Source of the DNA: Diphasiastrum complanatum
Taxonomy: Eukaryota; Streptophyta; Lycopodiopsida; Lycopodiales; Lycopodiaceae
DNA length: 64,000 nucleotides
Direction: 5' to 3'
Assembly: GCA_029204225.1 (NCBI GenBank)
Contig: CM055109.1
Location: 40,411,791 to 40,475,790 of the forward strand
A program made the position numbers and the translations under genes. The notes under the pieces were generated by a model. That model was not told the DNA's origin. It worked only from the letters and a program-made list of their open reading frames with translations, and searched no databases. Within the stretch, counting starts at the first letter, position 1. Each line of letters begins with the position of its first letter. Shown here in pieces: positions 10,677-22,942 of the stretch.

Positions 10677-11439
10677 GTTGTTTTGTATTTCAATGGGATT
10701 TTGAGTTTCAAAAATCATTTGTTCTCTTGAATTATTATTTCATTTGTAATTATGGTGGTTTTATGAAATTTGCAACAAAAAACTTGTAGTTCTTTATTTA
10801 AAATATGCATTTTTTTGGTTTTTTTTAAAAACAAAATTCAGAGATTTATTAAAAAAATCCATGATTTTGGCCTAAAACTAGGACCATTAAAAAACACCAA
10901 AAAAGATTACTCTTTTTCAGGTCGAAGTCCCAAAACAAATGTCATTGTGTTGGTGGTTGTTGATCATGTATTACTATATGACACATTCATAAGTCAAAAG
11001 TGTTGGCCAAAATTAAGTTTCTTGAATGGATTTGTAATGTGTTGATCTTGCTTTGAACCTATTACATATGTGGGTGCTTGTATCTTATAACTTTTTGTAT
11101 ATGAAGTGAGTGTCGATGGATTTTCTATAACATGTTGCATTGTCATAGGAGAATTCACAAAAGAGTAGTATTGGACATGAATGAAATGCATTAATGGTTT
11201 TGTGATTATATACAATAGCTATAACATTATAATTACTAAAAAAAATTCACGACTTTTCTTTATTTCATAGTGGTATGATTGCATGATTGTCTAATGACAT
11301 GACTGTAGATGGTGCTAGGGAGAGCATATGACCTGCTTCATGTACTAGAAAAAATACACAAGGAGAGGTTAGATTATAAGAAGATAATTTGTTCAATCAA
11401 GAATATGAAACTTATCATCAAACTTTATGGATTTTTTGT

Positions 11440-11665
11440 CACCATGTGTGCAAGAGTACAAAAACATTTATAATATTATATAAATGAATTTGTCACCATG
11501 TGAGCAAAAGTACAACTACGTTTGTATTATATAAAATTTCTAACACAAGTTGCCAGTTGGCATGTTGGCACATTACAACATGTGTGCAAGAGTACAACTA
11601 CCACTATAAAATATAAATTTCTAACGTGTTGGCATGTTGGCAAATTGGCACCATGTGTGTAAGAG
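11440..11665. repeat. Four interspersed copies of a 20-bp unit
   Basis: Variants of CACCATGTGTGCAAGAGTAC occur at about 11440, 11494, 11576 and 11649, separated by AT-rich filler that includes GGCATGTTGGCA twice. A decayed minisatellite. Confidence 0.55.
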
Positions 11666-11682
11666 TCCAATAGACATTATAC

Positions 11683-11688
<6 letters not shown>

Positions 11689-11722
<34 letters not shown>
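11689..11722. repeat. TG dinucleotide microsatellite
   Basis: Seventeen uninterrupted TG units. Confidence 0.95.
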
Positions 11723-11726
<4 letters not shown>

Positions 11727-12220
11727 GTCAATTTTTTCCAAAGAAATTTAATGAATTTTTTTTTAACAAATGTTTCTTTTAAAATGAAGCACTTATGGTA
11801 ACTTAACGCGAAGTGCTTATTTTCTTTCTTTGTACTGAGGAGACGACTTTCAAGGTATAATTCTGTGGTTCACAATAATTTAAAATTTTCACCATAATTT
11901 CATTTTGGATAGCCATTTAGAATTAGACATCTAAGCATGAAATATGATGGCAATTTTTTCGTGTGAATAACACACAATTGTACCATTTATTGGATGTCCA
12001 TTGTCCACACGAATATTTTGCTATTTTTTAAAAGTAGTCGTCGTGAAACAAAAAATCTCATTTTCCCCTCGCAATGTCACAATTTCAATTTTGTTGTGCA
12101 TTTCAAACATGGCTTTTTGCTTGCAATATCAAGAAAAAATCTGGACAAACATCCCAAACGAAAGGTTCGCTCATAAAAGAAGTTTCATTGAATGAAAACC
12201 TCAACAATGACATTGAGAGG

Positions 12221-12300
12221 GTGTGTGTGTGTGCGCGCGCGGGGGGGGGGGGGGGGGGGGGGGGAGGGGGGAGAGATGTGTCTCTCTCTCTCTCTCTCTC
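12221..12300. repeat. Compound GT / GC / poly-G / CT microsatellite
   Basis: A GT run grades into GC, then 24 consecutive G (12241-12264), a short GA stretch and a CT run to 12300. The G run could form quadruplexes and is prone to sequencing error in length. Confidence 0.9.
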
Positions 12301-12617
12301 AATACGTCGGTGGGGTCGACATGTACAAAAGACGATGGGATGGTTCAACTGACGACTCTCTTTTCTGAGGCTAAGTCTTTTGCTCCCAAATCAAAGCACA
12401 AAAGAGCGAGAGAAAGTAACTAAGTTGGTAGCTGATTCTCAGATCTCAATCTTCAGAGCTGCATCTCTGTGGGTCTTCCATCCAGAATGAGGATAAGTCT
12501 TTAAAAGGTGGACTTGGGCACAGGCTTATACAGTTCTCGAGCGCTCCTACTGTAGTTTCATTACTTGATAGTTCAAGCTGTGTTGAGCTCAAACTACTCT
12601 TGTTGATACAAGATTTG

Positions 12618-13521
12618 ATGGCACAAACGCTTACAAGCTTGGATATCAGCCCCTTGCCTCTCTCTTCACTTAATCATATCTCCCGTAACTGTGCAAACAT
12701 AGAAGCGTCTTTGAGCTTCTACGTAAATGTTCTTGGATTTGTTCCTGTCAAGAGACCGCAATTCTTGAAATTTGACGGAGCCTGGTAAGTATTTTTAAGC
12801 TTTTTGTACAAGTGCAATCTATCTTTGGCTTATTGGGTGTGAATAGGAAAACCAGTCCGGAGTTCTGAAGGCTGACCATTTGGAGCGTCTGAACATAGAT
12901 CATTCCTTGTTAATGCTGAAGTTTACTTTTTATGATATCAATATTCACACTCTAAAAAATAACTGCATGTCGTGAGCCACAGCTTTGTCGTTGTTGTGAG
13001 TTTACTTCTTCTTGTTTACGGCTTTGGCTTTGGACTACTTGCTAATTTACAGGCTCTTCAATTATGGCATTGGTATACATTTGTTGCAAGAGGAAGAACA
13101 AAAAAATCCAGTATCAAAGCATGCTGATGTGATCAACCCCCGCGACAATCACATTTCTTTCCAAGTACTTTTATTGAACTAATTGCATTGATTCATTGAT
13201 TGATAGCTGTTACCTTCGATGAAGATTCTCCAATGCTGATCTTAGTTATTACTGCAGTGCGATGATATAGAGTTAGTGGGCGAGAGACTGGATGCAGCTG
13301 GTATCAAGTACGTGAAGAGGATCGTGGAGGAAGGAGCCATAGAAGTGGAGCAGCTCTTTTTCCTGGATCCAGACGGATTCATGATCGAAGTGTGCACCTG
13401 CGAGAAATTGCCCGTTGAGCCATTGGTGGATGGAATCACTTGCTACACAAAATTCTGTAAAGAGCTTCAATCAGCTTGTCAATTACCCTTCCCCAGCACA
13501 TCCAACGGCACCTGTACTTAA
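12618..13521 (+). CDS. Glyoxalase I-like VOC protein, copy 1
   Basis: Three exons: 12618-12784, 13053-13164 and 13258-13521, all with GT-AG introns, giving 180 residues. The ATG at 12618 is the first in frame in this exon. The protein is a single VOC/glyoxalase domain very like the small plant glyoxalase-I-family proteins (Arabidopsis AT1G15380 and AT1G80160 type): LNHISRNC at 18-25, GAWLFNYGIGIHLL at 54-67, NHISFQ at 88-93, FFLDPDGFMIEV at 127-138. Candidate metal ligands are His20, His65, His89 and Glu137. Family members are linked to methylglyoxal and stress responses; whether this subgroup has true lactoylglutathione lyase activity is not settled. Intron 1 splits the Trp56 codon. The C-terminus TSNGTCT is shared with copy 2. 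The frame is intact, so the gene is probably functional. Confidence 0.9.
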
Positions 13522-14309
13522 ACAGCAAACCCCTTGCTCTTGCTAATATCCATCAGCTTACTATTTATCTGTCTACGATCCATCCTACATAATCTACTAT
13601 GATCAACGATGTGTTATGTGCAGTATGATGGAGGACTGTAAATTTGCATAACGGTATTGATTCTCGAATTTTTAATTTTTAAGTTGAACTAAAAGTTGTT
13701 TAGACTCTACGGTATAGTGGGAAGCTGTCTCAGTTTTTACATGAAAGGTGAAGTTTCCATGCACGCAGTTTATCATTTCTTATAAATGAGTGGAGCTAGA
13801 AAGAAGTTGTTAGTCGATCCAAGGAGTTAAAGATAATTGAGCAATCAACTCCGAAACATACTTCATATTATAAGGCATGATGGCTTGCTTAAAAAACATA
13901 TAGAAAAAAAAAATATACCAGTTTCAAACATATATGCTATCATGGTCTGCATTGCAATTGATTTTTAACGATATATTGAAGTTCAAAAACCGATGTATGT
14001 CTCCTAAACAATGCTATACGCCATAGCAATAGGTCACAACAAGCTAATACCTAGATGGCAATGCAAAGACTTGAAAGAGATTTTGTGTGGTGAGAATAGG
14101 TTTGTGAGTAAACATGTCCTCATTCACATCCAAATGCTTCACTTTGGATATTAAGAAGTACATACGTTTGCAAGGTACATATAGGTTCCTTACTAAACCT
14201 TGGCATGTGCATGACAATTTATAATGCATATTATTTTCATTACGACTAACTTATTATTAAAAAATGCACATGCTTCCTTGGAGGTTGTAGTTGACATGAA
14301 ATAATTGAT
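13522..14309. other. 3' flank of the first glyoxalase-like gene
   Basis: The first 100-150 bp are probably 3' UTR by comparison with copy 2 (both continue with CATCAGCT and GATCCATCC). The remainder is AT-rich with no coding sequence I can support. Confidence 0.5.
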
Positions 14310-14537
14310 CTAAGAACATTTTATATTGAGAGTTATGAGTTCAAAAGCCGTTTCATCGTTTTGCCTCCATCTTGTAATTGTAGCTTCCTCAAAAAAAGGT
14401 TTAAGCTTCGTGCCTTCAACGACATTCCATAACTCTTTGGCTAGTAAAATAGCTTTTATCTTAAACTTCCACATGTGATAATTATGATTATCTAGCTTAT
14501 CAATAAAAGATAAATTTGATGATGTCAACTCCATTGT
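14310..14537 (-). pseudogene. Copia gag N-terminal fragment
   Basis: The minus-strand frame from 14534 begins MELTSSNLSFIDKLDNHNYH, then WKFKIKAILLAKELW, the standard N-terminus of Copia gag (DUF4219 plus start of UBN2). It ends after about 74 codons. It is nearest to the gag of the element at 47649-53974 (KFKMKTVLMAKELYD). A degenerate PBS-like string near 14746 may mark its leader. Confidence 0.75.
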
Positions 14538-15239
14538 CTAATTGACTGATAGTGAGTAAGTTGCAGAATGGTATTGTCTTAATAGAAATCAAAACCATGA
14601 ATTCCCAATTTAGAACTATGAGTCAATATATATGATCTAAGCAAAATTCTTTAGAATTATTTTGGTGGAAATTAAACAAATAAATTTCTATGACAATGAA
14701 TGATCTTATTTAAATCATGATTTGATCTGAATTTTGCAACATTAACTCTAATATCATCTTTGAAAATGATAAATGAACAATCTTTCAAACATCACATCTG
14801 CCTATTTTGAAAGTTCTATAAAATAATACTCTAAAATCACGAAATTGAAAGCTAATTCATACTTTAGAAAAGATTATACATGCACTCAAAATATGGATAA
14901 TAAAGAAATAGAAAATAGTAATTGGAACTAGACAATGCACTTTTGTTTATATTAAAATTATATTAGACATGAATAGTCTGTAGAACAGTTTAGCTACTAC
15001 TTCTGCATCTCTATTTTTTATCCTAACTCACTAAATAATATTTTACGACATCATCATTATCATCATCAATCAAATGTAATTATATCTATTTATAGCTATG
15101 TATTAATGCCCTAAAGTCCGCACTTTGTATTTCAATTGTAAAGATCAACATCTCTTACCCCGTAATTCGATCCTTTGCTACTGTAATAGTCATGTTTTTC
15201 ATTTTGTGCATGTGAAGCAGTCCAGAGAGCACCACAGAT
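14538..15239. other. AT-rich filler between Copia and Gypsy relics
   Basis: No ORF with recognisable homology. CTCTAATATCATC near 14750 resembles a mutated reverse PBS, so part of this may be leader and LTR of the minus-strand Copia scrap. Confidence 0.35.
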
Positions 15240-17030
15240 GGAAATACCAAAATACGACAGATCATCAGATCCCATCCGATTCCTCCAGATCTATGAGCAA
15301 GCTTGTGAAATCTACGGCGAACGGACACTTGCGGAGAAGCTGATGATGTGCCCCATGTCCTTATTGGAAGTGGCTCAAGATTGGTTTTTCAACCTATCAG
15401 AGGAAGAAAAATCTACGTGAGAAGCGGTTAAAGCGGCTCTCATTATGCGCTTTAAACCAAGAAAGTTCCTAGAAGACCCGTTTCTCCTGCTGGGCAAAGT
15501 CAAAATGGAAAAACGAGAAAGGGTATATTGAGAGGGTCAAACACTTACGATCTGAGTGTAGTGCAGCCCTAACTCCCGATCATGCGATGACCATGTGGTT
15601 CCTAGCCGGACTACCACGAAGCATCAAAAGAGAACTGAAACGACGGGAGCAGTACGCTACTCTGCAAGAAGCTATGGAAGATGCCATCAGAGAAGAGGAT
15701 GAGGGATCTGACGACGAATATCCATCCACCCACACTCCTACTCCCTCGTTAGCATCATCATCATCAACCGCATCTGCTCTATCCATAGAACTGTTGTTGG
15801 AGGAAATGACGAAATTACACAAATAGCAGATGGAGCAAGTTATGGCATAGTTTGACTAGAAACTGAAGGCCATACTGGGAGTTGTAGTAGTAACACCACA
15901 TCAACCGGAACCAAACCAGCTGCAGTATCCAAGACGGGAAAATATATGGTGTTTAATGTGCACGCAAAACCATACAGTGAACGAGTGTCTAGTCCTAAAG
16001 CAAAATTTGAGACTGACACATAGATTCTGCCATTTGTGCAATGCAACATCGCATGATATGGCATTTTGCCGGTTCAACCCCCGGATTGTTCAGCAGAAGA
16101 TAAGTCCTTATCAAACTTCTTATCCTTACCATCAAGGGGTACCCAACACAGCACCAAGGTATGGCGCACCAAATCAACCACAATGTATGGCCTTACCTGC
16201 TCCACCAGGGCCAGCCAATTAACAAGACCATGTAATCCTGACAACAGCGGAACCAGAGATGCAAATGCCACCTCAACTTGAGCAACAGCAATGGTACGGA
16301 CCGAATGAACCATTTATGGATCCTGCCATAAATGAATATGTTGCGGCCTATGCAGCTCAAACTCAGCGTCAAGGCGGAAGAAATTACGGCTACTATGGAT
16401 GCGGCGAAGGACACAGAATTGGGGAATGTCCCTACAAGGGACAATATACATCCTTCTGCCGAGAATGCGGTTATGGGCACTGTTACAAGAATTGTCCATT
16501 TAAACCTGGAACCAGTGCACCTCTTAACTTCATTGCAATACAACAACCAGCAGGAATGCCATCGGAAGGACGACAACTCCACGCTCTTGTGTTAGCTGTT
16601 ATGCGAGCACAGAAGAGAAAGGAAGTGGTTCCCTCACCACAACCATTGGTCACTGATGACCCCTCAACTTCCATGCCATATCCAAATGTGAGGGAAGAAA
16701 TAAGGCAGTACCAGAAAATAAGACACTAGGTACAAAAAGCACAAGCGAAGGAAAAAGAACAAGAAAGAGTTAATCCCACAGAACCTCTAGTTGGCGTCGA
16801 ACGGGAACCGCAAGCGGGCTCACCACTACGCACTGATCAAAATGATCGGTTGCACCAACATGAACCACCTTTTCACATGGTAGAGCCTGAGGAACCATGC
16901 ACTGAAAGGCTCACCCTTTTATTGTCAAGCCGTGTTAGTTTACCACTCGGAGAACTACTATGGATTGCACCACAAGCGAAAAGCCTTCTAGTTGAATGGG
17001 CCAAAGCGGATGAGGAGCCGTGCATGCTTT
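15240..17030 (+). pseudogene. Gypsy gag relic with several zinc knuckles
   Basis: Broken frames give a retrotransposon gag: IPKYDRSSDPIRFLQIYEQ near 15242, MWFLAGLPRSIKREL near 15590, then CX2CX4HX4C knuckles CLMCTQNHTVNEC near 15950 and CHLCNATSHDMAFC near 16030, and further Cys/His-rich segments near 16400-16500 (ECGYGHCYKNC). A frameshift near 15420-15540 and several stops disrupt it. Three to four knuckles is more than the one or two usual for plant LTR elements. No protease or RT follows: at about 17030 the sequence switches to an oppositely oriented gag. Confidence 0.75.
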
Positions 17031-17753
17031 TTCTGATGCAACAATTGTACTATCATAGGCTTTCGCCACACGGATAGCATCCTCTAGTGAGTTAAGGATA
17101 TTTTGTTTGCATTCATTTTGATAGTCAGCTGGTAGTCCGACAATAAATTGCCACTATGCTAACTTACGATCAAATAATGGCACCTTGGCCAAAGAGTCCA
17201 AGAACTCTTGGACATAACCGTCCAGTTCTTGGCTGCCCATTTTGCAGTTGATAAACCGAATATACGGAATGGTCTATCATGACAAAAGCTTTCCGGAATT
17301 CCGTCAGGAATCCAGCCTAAGTCACCGGTTTTGTGGAAAGTTCCTTCCACCAAGAAGAGGCTTTGCCTTCCAGAAACAATAGAACCGATGATATTCTTTA
17401 TCCTCTGGGACATTGTGCAAGCTAAAATAGCTTGTCCAACAGTTTATCCAATCTTCAACAACTTTTGGGCGTTAAACTTTTTATCGCCGAAAAAATATTT
17501 CCGGTTGGTAGCCCAAGTTGTTAGAATTAATAGCTTGCAGTTGATTAAATAGATTTTGCATTTGTTTATCCCGTTGTTTATTGCTCTGATGAAGTTCTAA
17601 AATTGCCTTGCCTAAAGTTTGCAACAATTTTTCTGAGTCTAGGGTGTCATCACTGCCGGGTGAGGCCGGCTGAATTTCCGTATTTCCCCCATCACTTCCA
17701 GGTGCCGGGTGAATCTCGGTAGCACCCCCCTCCAAAATTTCATCAGCATCCAT
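17030..17753 (-). pseudogene. Gypsy gag relic, opposite orientation
   Basis: The minus-strand frame opens with MDADEILEGGATEIHPAPGS at 17753 and runs through a coiled region to NLGYQPEIFF at 17490. Coding texture continues in other frames (VQEFLDSLAKVPLFDRKLA near 17200; LEDAIRVAKAYDSTI near 17070). NLGYQPEI resembles NLGFQPEV in the Gypsy element starting at 27901, so they are related. A PBS and LTR on the same strand lie at 19329-19837. Stops and frameshifts make it non-functional. Confidence 0.7.
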
Positions 17754-19328
<1,575 letters not shown>

Positions 19329-19340
19329 GCTCTGATACCA
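19329..19340 (-). other. Primer binding site of the Gypsy relic
   Basis: GCTCTGATACCA, the exact reverse complement of the Met-tRNA PBS, on the side expected for the gag at 17753. Confidence 0.8.
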
Positions 19341-19837
19341 ATATAACGTCCTCACAACAGGATTCTAGCCTAAGCATACCATACAAAGCAACAACACAAG
19401 GGAACAGGTGGTGGATAAACCAACCCAACCAAACCTAGATCGTACGGATCTAGCCCCCAAGCAATGGATCAATCAGAGTCATGGAAAGAGGAGTCACACC
19501 AGCAGCAGGTAGCTACTAATCACAAAACCAAGCATACACTAGTGAGAGCCCAGCAGGTATACTTATACCCTCCAAGGCCCATGCACCAGTAGTAGTGCAC
19601 TGTGTCACCTCACTAGACACCTCTGCAGCCTATCTGGGCCACGTCATCCAGTTCCCGAATGACTCACTGATAGACCCATACCAACTCCATCACCATGTGT
19701 TTAGGCCTACAACCATTAATTATGACCATGTACACATAAGGGCCCCAATTCCCTTATAGTCACAATTAACTTACGGGTTGTTGGTCTACCGGTCCCTAGC
19801 GCGGACACGCTACCCGAGACCAATCATGGGCATGACA
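19341..19837 (-). mobile_element. Gypsy LTR bounded by PBS and PPT
   Basis: Read on the minus strand it begins TGTCATGCCCATGATTGG, close to TGTTATGTCCATGACTAG at the Gypsy LTR starting at 30080, and ends next to the PBS at 19340. Immediately outside its start, 19838-19852 reads GGGGGAGAGAGTGAT on the minus strand, a polypurine tract. A PPT on one side and a PBS on the other means one LTR served two internal regions. Confidence 0.6.
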
Positions 19838-19852
19838 ATCACTCTCTCCCCC

Positions 19853-20700
19853 AAAATCTTATGTTGCTCTCCCTTTTCCAATACATGGTACTCGATAGAA
19901 CACTCTTCTGATCATCGGCATCCACAACTCCTATTTATGTTGAAGAACTATATAAACATTGAACAAGACATTGTTTACTCCCATTGCTAAAGTAACAAAG
20001 AAAAGAAAACACATACATATCCATGGGGGTTGAGCTTCCTTTGTCGTTGTTGAGAGTTGAGCCACTACCCTTTAAACACGAGAGGGTGTGACATTGGGAC
20101 TCAAAACTTCTCGAGAGGTAACCTATCCCAATAATATTCAGGTCAAAGCATGTTCGACTTTGGAGTTATGATGTGATCTTGTGTAGTGATGTACTAGTGA
20201 TGGTATGAATGGACCACTAAGATTTGAGATGACACGTCAAGACGTCAACACATGCATGTGTTAGGACCACACATTTTCATGCACTTGGAAAGAGACGCAT
20301 GAAAGTTTGAAAATGGTTTGTCTTAAGAAAAGGCTATAGATGGAGATTGGTAGCATGAAGACAAACGCAAGATTACCACTTGATATAAAATACGTATTCA
20401 TGGTGAGGGATTTCTAGCAAGAGAGAGATCTACCTAGCAATGTTGGTTATGATATTGATATACTTGTGGATGTGGTTTTAGAGTGTTGTATATCAAGGTG
20501 CTTATGGCTTGAGGCTTATCAAGGGAGTTCCAAAAGGTGATGGAAACAAAAGGAGGATGAGAGAGAGATGCAAGATGCCCCACTCAGTACGCCAACATTT
20601 CTTTAAGGTGTAGGGCGTAGGCTGATGACGTTTGCCCCCCCCCAATTTCCACCAGCAGTGAGCACTAACTACGTTAGTGGAGGAAACGTGTCAATGGGCC
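19853..20700. other. Intergenic DNA left of the second glyoxalase-like gene
   Basis: Begins just beyond the PPT, where integrase C-terminal coding might be expected on the minus strand; I find no clear remnant. A C run lies near 20635. Nothing else assigned. Confidence 0.35.
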
Positions 20701-20736
20701 TTAGCTGTTCCCCTGTGACCCCAGCTGACGATTCGC

Positions 20737-21228
20737 CACGTGTTTCAGTCAGCCAATGAGATGCCTGACACGTATGCATGCCACGATTAGTTGTGGATAG
20801 CCCTGTGCACTCGTACCCCAATGGGGCTCTCCCATCTTCCACCATTGGATTTATGATGCACGTTCAGACTCTGCCACGTTTATCACAACGAGGCCGATCC
20901 AGACCGTTCAAGCAAAATGGCTGTACCACGTGGCAATATCTCTGTGGTCTATTTTTATATATCCCCTTCTTCTCGTCTTCACTAAACCGTGTAAGGGGGT
21001 GTCCTCTTATCGTCTCCAAGCTCACTCAAGCCATCGTCGGACTTAACGGCACGGGATATTCCAGGCGCAATTAACTGAACTACTGCCACCTGTCATATTT
21101 AGTCGAAGATTGGCAACGTGGCAAAATCAGACAAATCCAACAGTGCCGTGATTTGAATCTTTCCGTGCCATTAAGGTAGCAGAGCCTCGGTCTCTGTCTT
21201 CTGCTGCTGCGAGATCGAGGTATAAAAG
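20737..21228 (+). promoter_or_regulatory. Promoter region of the second glyoxalase-like gene
   Basis: TATAAAAG at 21221-21228 is a good TATA box, followed by a GA-rich leader to about 21290. Upstream are G-box cores CACGTG at 20737-20742 (GCCACGTGTTT) and 20927-20932 (CCACGTGGCA), plus ACGTGG at 21116. CACGTGGC matches the ABA-response element/G-box bound by bZIP factors. A second TATA-like string lies near 20954. Function is inferred. Confidence 0.55.
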
Positions 21229-21586
21229 AGAGAGCGAGAGCGAGAGAGAGAGAGAGAGCGAGAGCGAGAGAGAGAGACAGAGAGAGAGATTTCTGCTTTT
21301 CATTGCCTTGATCGTAAGGATTTGAATCAGATTTCAAAGCAATGAAGTCAGAAGTTCAATTGCGATTCTGAATTTCACATCTCTGCGTTGTTTCTGCTGC
21401 TCAGGAGCTCCATCCGTGTATGCCCTTTGCGCTTTCGTTTGTTGTCTCTGATCCGGGATTTGGAAAAGTCTGTACAAGGCGGACTTGGGCGGAAGCTTGT
21501 CAGTGCGAATTGGGTTTCAGAAAGCTGCTAGTTTATTTGTCGCAATTCATAGGAATCAAAGTAGAGTGGTACTGTGGGTGTAGGAT

Positions 21587-22942
21587 ATGATGGCAGGAAC
21601 AATTGCGAGCTGGAAAGACGGCCCTTTGCAGTTGGCTTCTCTTAATCATATCTCGCGTAACTGTGCAAACATGCAGGCTTCTTTGGATTTTTACGTAAAT
21701 GTTCTTGGATTTGTGCCTGTCAGGAGACCCGAATTTTTGAAATTTGATGGAGCCTGGTCAGTCTTTGAAGCATTTTGTACAAATAGAGGGTCGTGTTAGT
21801 TTCTATGTTTGAAGTGCACTAAATTATGCAAAAAACTTTTTCCTTCTGGAAATTATGGTCTTAACTTTGTGTCTGAGTGGAAAAGGATCGTAATATGAAA
21901 TGTAAAGTAGATAATTATTTGTGAATCTGACAGGAGACAAGTTATTAAATCTTTAAGCCCACAAAACTTTTCATAAGCAGTTTGCACCTCATGAAATCTG
22001 CATAAAATGTTTGGGGCCACACATTACACCTCGTAACACTATAACAGCCTTAGAATTATGGCGACCATAAAACTGACTGACTGTAAAATTATTTGAGGCC
22101 GTAGCCTCACCAAATTTTACGGTCGTTCTATCGGTGCAAAGGTAAATAAAAAGACCATTCCCCAGTTCGTGCATTCCCCAATACCTGCAATCTGTCTTTT
22201 GCCTGTAATTGCTCTAGGTCTGACTAGAAAAGGCAGTTTAGAAATTAGGAACTTTGAACACTGATTTGAAGCGTTTGAACATAGATCATTCCTTGCTAAT
22301 ACTTGTTTTCACTTTCGTGACCTCAGACATGATATTGGCACCCACACTTTCACGGGTATAAATTTATGCCGTAGCCTATAGCTTGTCGTTGTTGTGATTT
22401 TACTGATTCTTGTTTAAGGCTTCGTCTCTTAAGGGATTTTGAGTGCAGACTGACCAGTGTGGCGACCCTACAGGCTCTTCAATTATGGCATTGGTATTCA
22501 TTTGTTGCAAGAGGAAGCAGGAAAAGTATCAAAGCATCCTGATGAGATCGACCCCCGAAATGATCACATCTCTTTTCAAGTACTTTTCTTTCACTAAAAT
22601 CACTAGTCTAGATTCCCTCTGAATGAAAATGCTCTCTCAGCTAAGCTGCTCCAAGGCTAATCTTAGTGATGATTGCAGTGCGATGATATAGAGGAAGTGA
22701 GCAAGAGACTGAATGCAGAAGGTATCAAGCATGTGAGGCGCATCGTGGAGGAAGGAGGCATCGAAGTGGAACAGCTCTTTTTCCTGGATCCAGACGGATT
22801 CATGATCGAAGTGTGCACCTGCGAGAAACTGCCAATCGAGCCATTGGTTGGGGGAATCACTTGCTACACACAGTTTTGCAAACAGATCCCATCAGCTTGC
22901 AGATTACCCTTCCCCACGACATCCAATGGCACTTGTACTTAA
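21587..22942 (+). CDS. Glyoxalase I-like VOC protein, copy 2
   Basis: Three exons, 21587-21756, 22474-22579 and 22679-22942, give 179 residues, or 178 if the second ATG at 21590 is used. Intron positions and phases equal those of copy 1; exon 3 is almost identical, and the linker before NPRDN/DPRND is two residues shorter here. Candidate metal ligands are His21, His66, His88 and Glu136. The protein is a single VOC domain of the small plant glyoxalase-I family, likely cytosolic since no targeting peptide is evident. Intron 1 is 717 bp against 268 bp in copy 1, although both share GAACATAGATCATTCCTTG. The leader GGCGGACTTGGGCGGAAGCT matches copy 1. The two are tandem duplicates about 9 kb apart. 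The frame is intact, with a TATA box upstream. Confidence 0.92.

Larger units (their letters stand above)
10677..12617. other. Intergenic DNA upstream of the first glyoxalase-like gene
   Basis: AT-rich, with short interspersed copies of CACCATGTGTGCAAGAGTAC near 11440, 11494, 11576 and 11649, a TG microsatellite and a compound GT/G/CT microsatellite (listed separately). Just before the gene, GGTGGACTTGGGCACAGGCT near 12507 matches the corresponding upstream region of the second copy near 21478, so transcribed leader sequence probably begins before that point. No clear TATA box was found. Confidence 0.5.

Noticed and set aside
12074-12423. Open frames on both strands with poly-Gly, poly-Pro and Ser-Leu runs
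   Set aside because: Produced by the GT/G/CT compound microsatellite upstream of the first glyoxalase-like gene.
13242-13470. Minus-strand frames opposite exon 3 of the glyoxalase-like genes
   Set aside because: Antisense shadows of conserved coding sequence; the same shadow appears at 22663-22860.
16074-16582. Minus-strand frames up to 129 codons
   Set aside because: Antisense of the Gypsy gag knuckle region, which has diagnostic Cys/His motifs on the plus strand.
20778-21074. 98-codon plus-strand frame in the promoter region
   Set aside because: No homology, lies between G-boxes and the TATA box, and has no conserved counterpart upstream of copy 1.
21080-21337. Minus-strand Ser-Leu-rich frame
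   Set aside because: Antisense of the GA-rich leader of the second glyoxalase-like gene.
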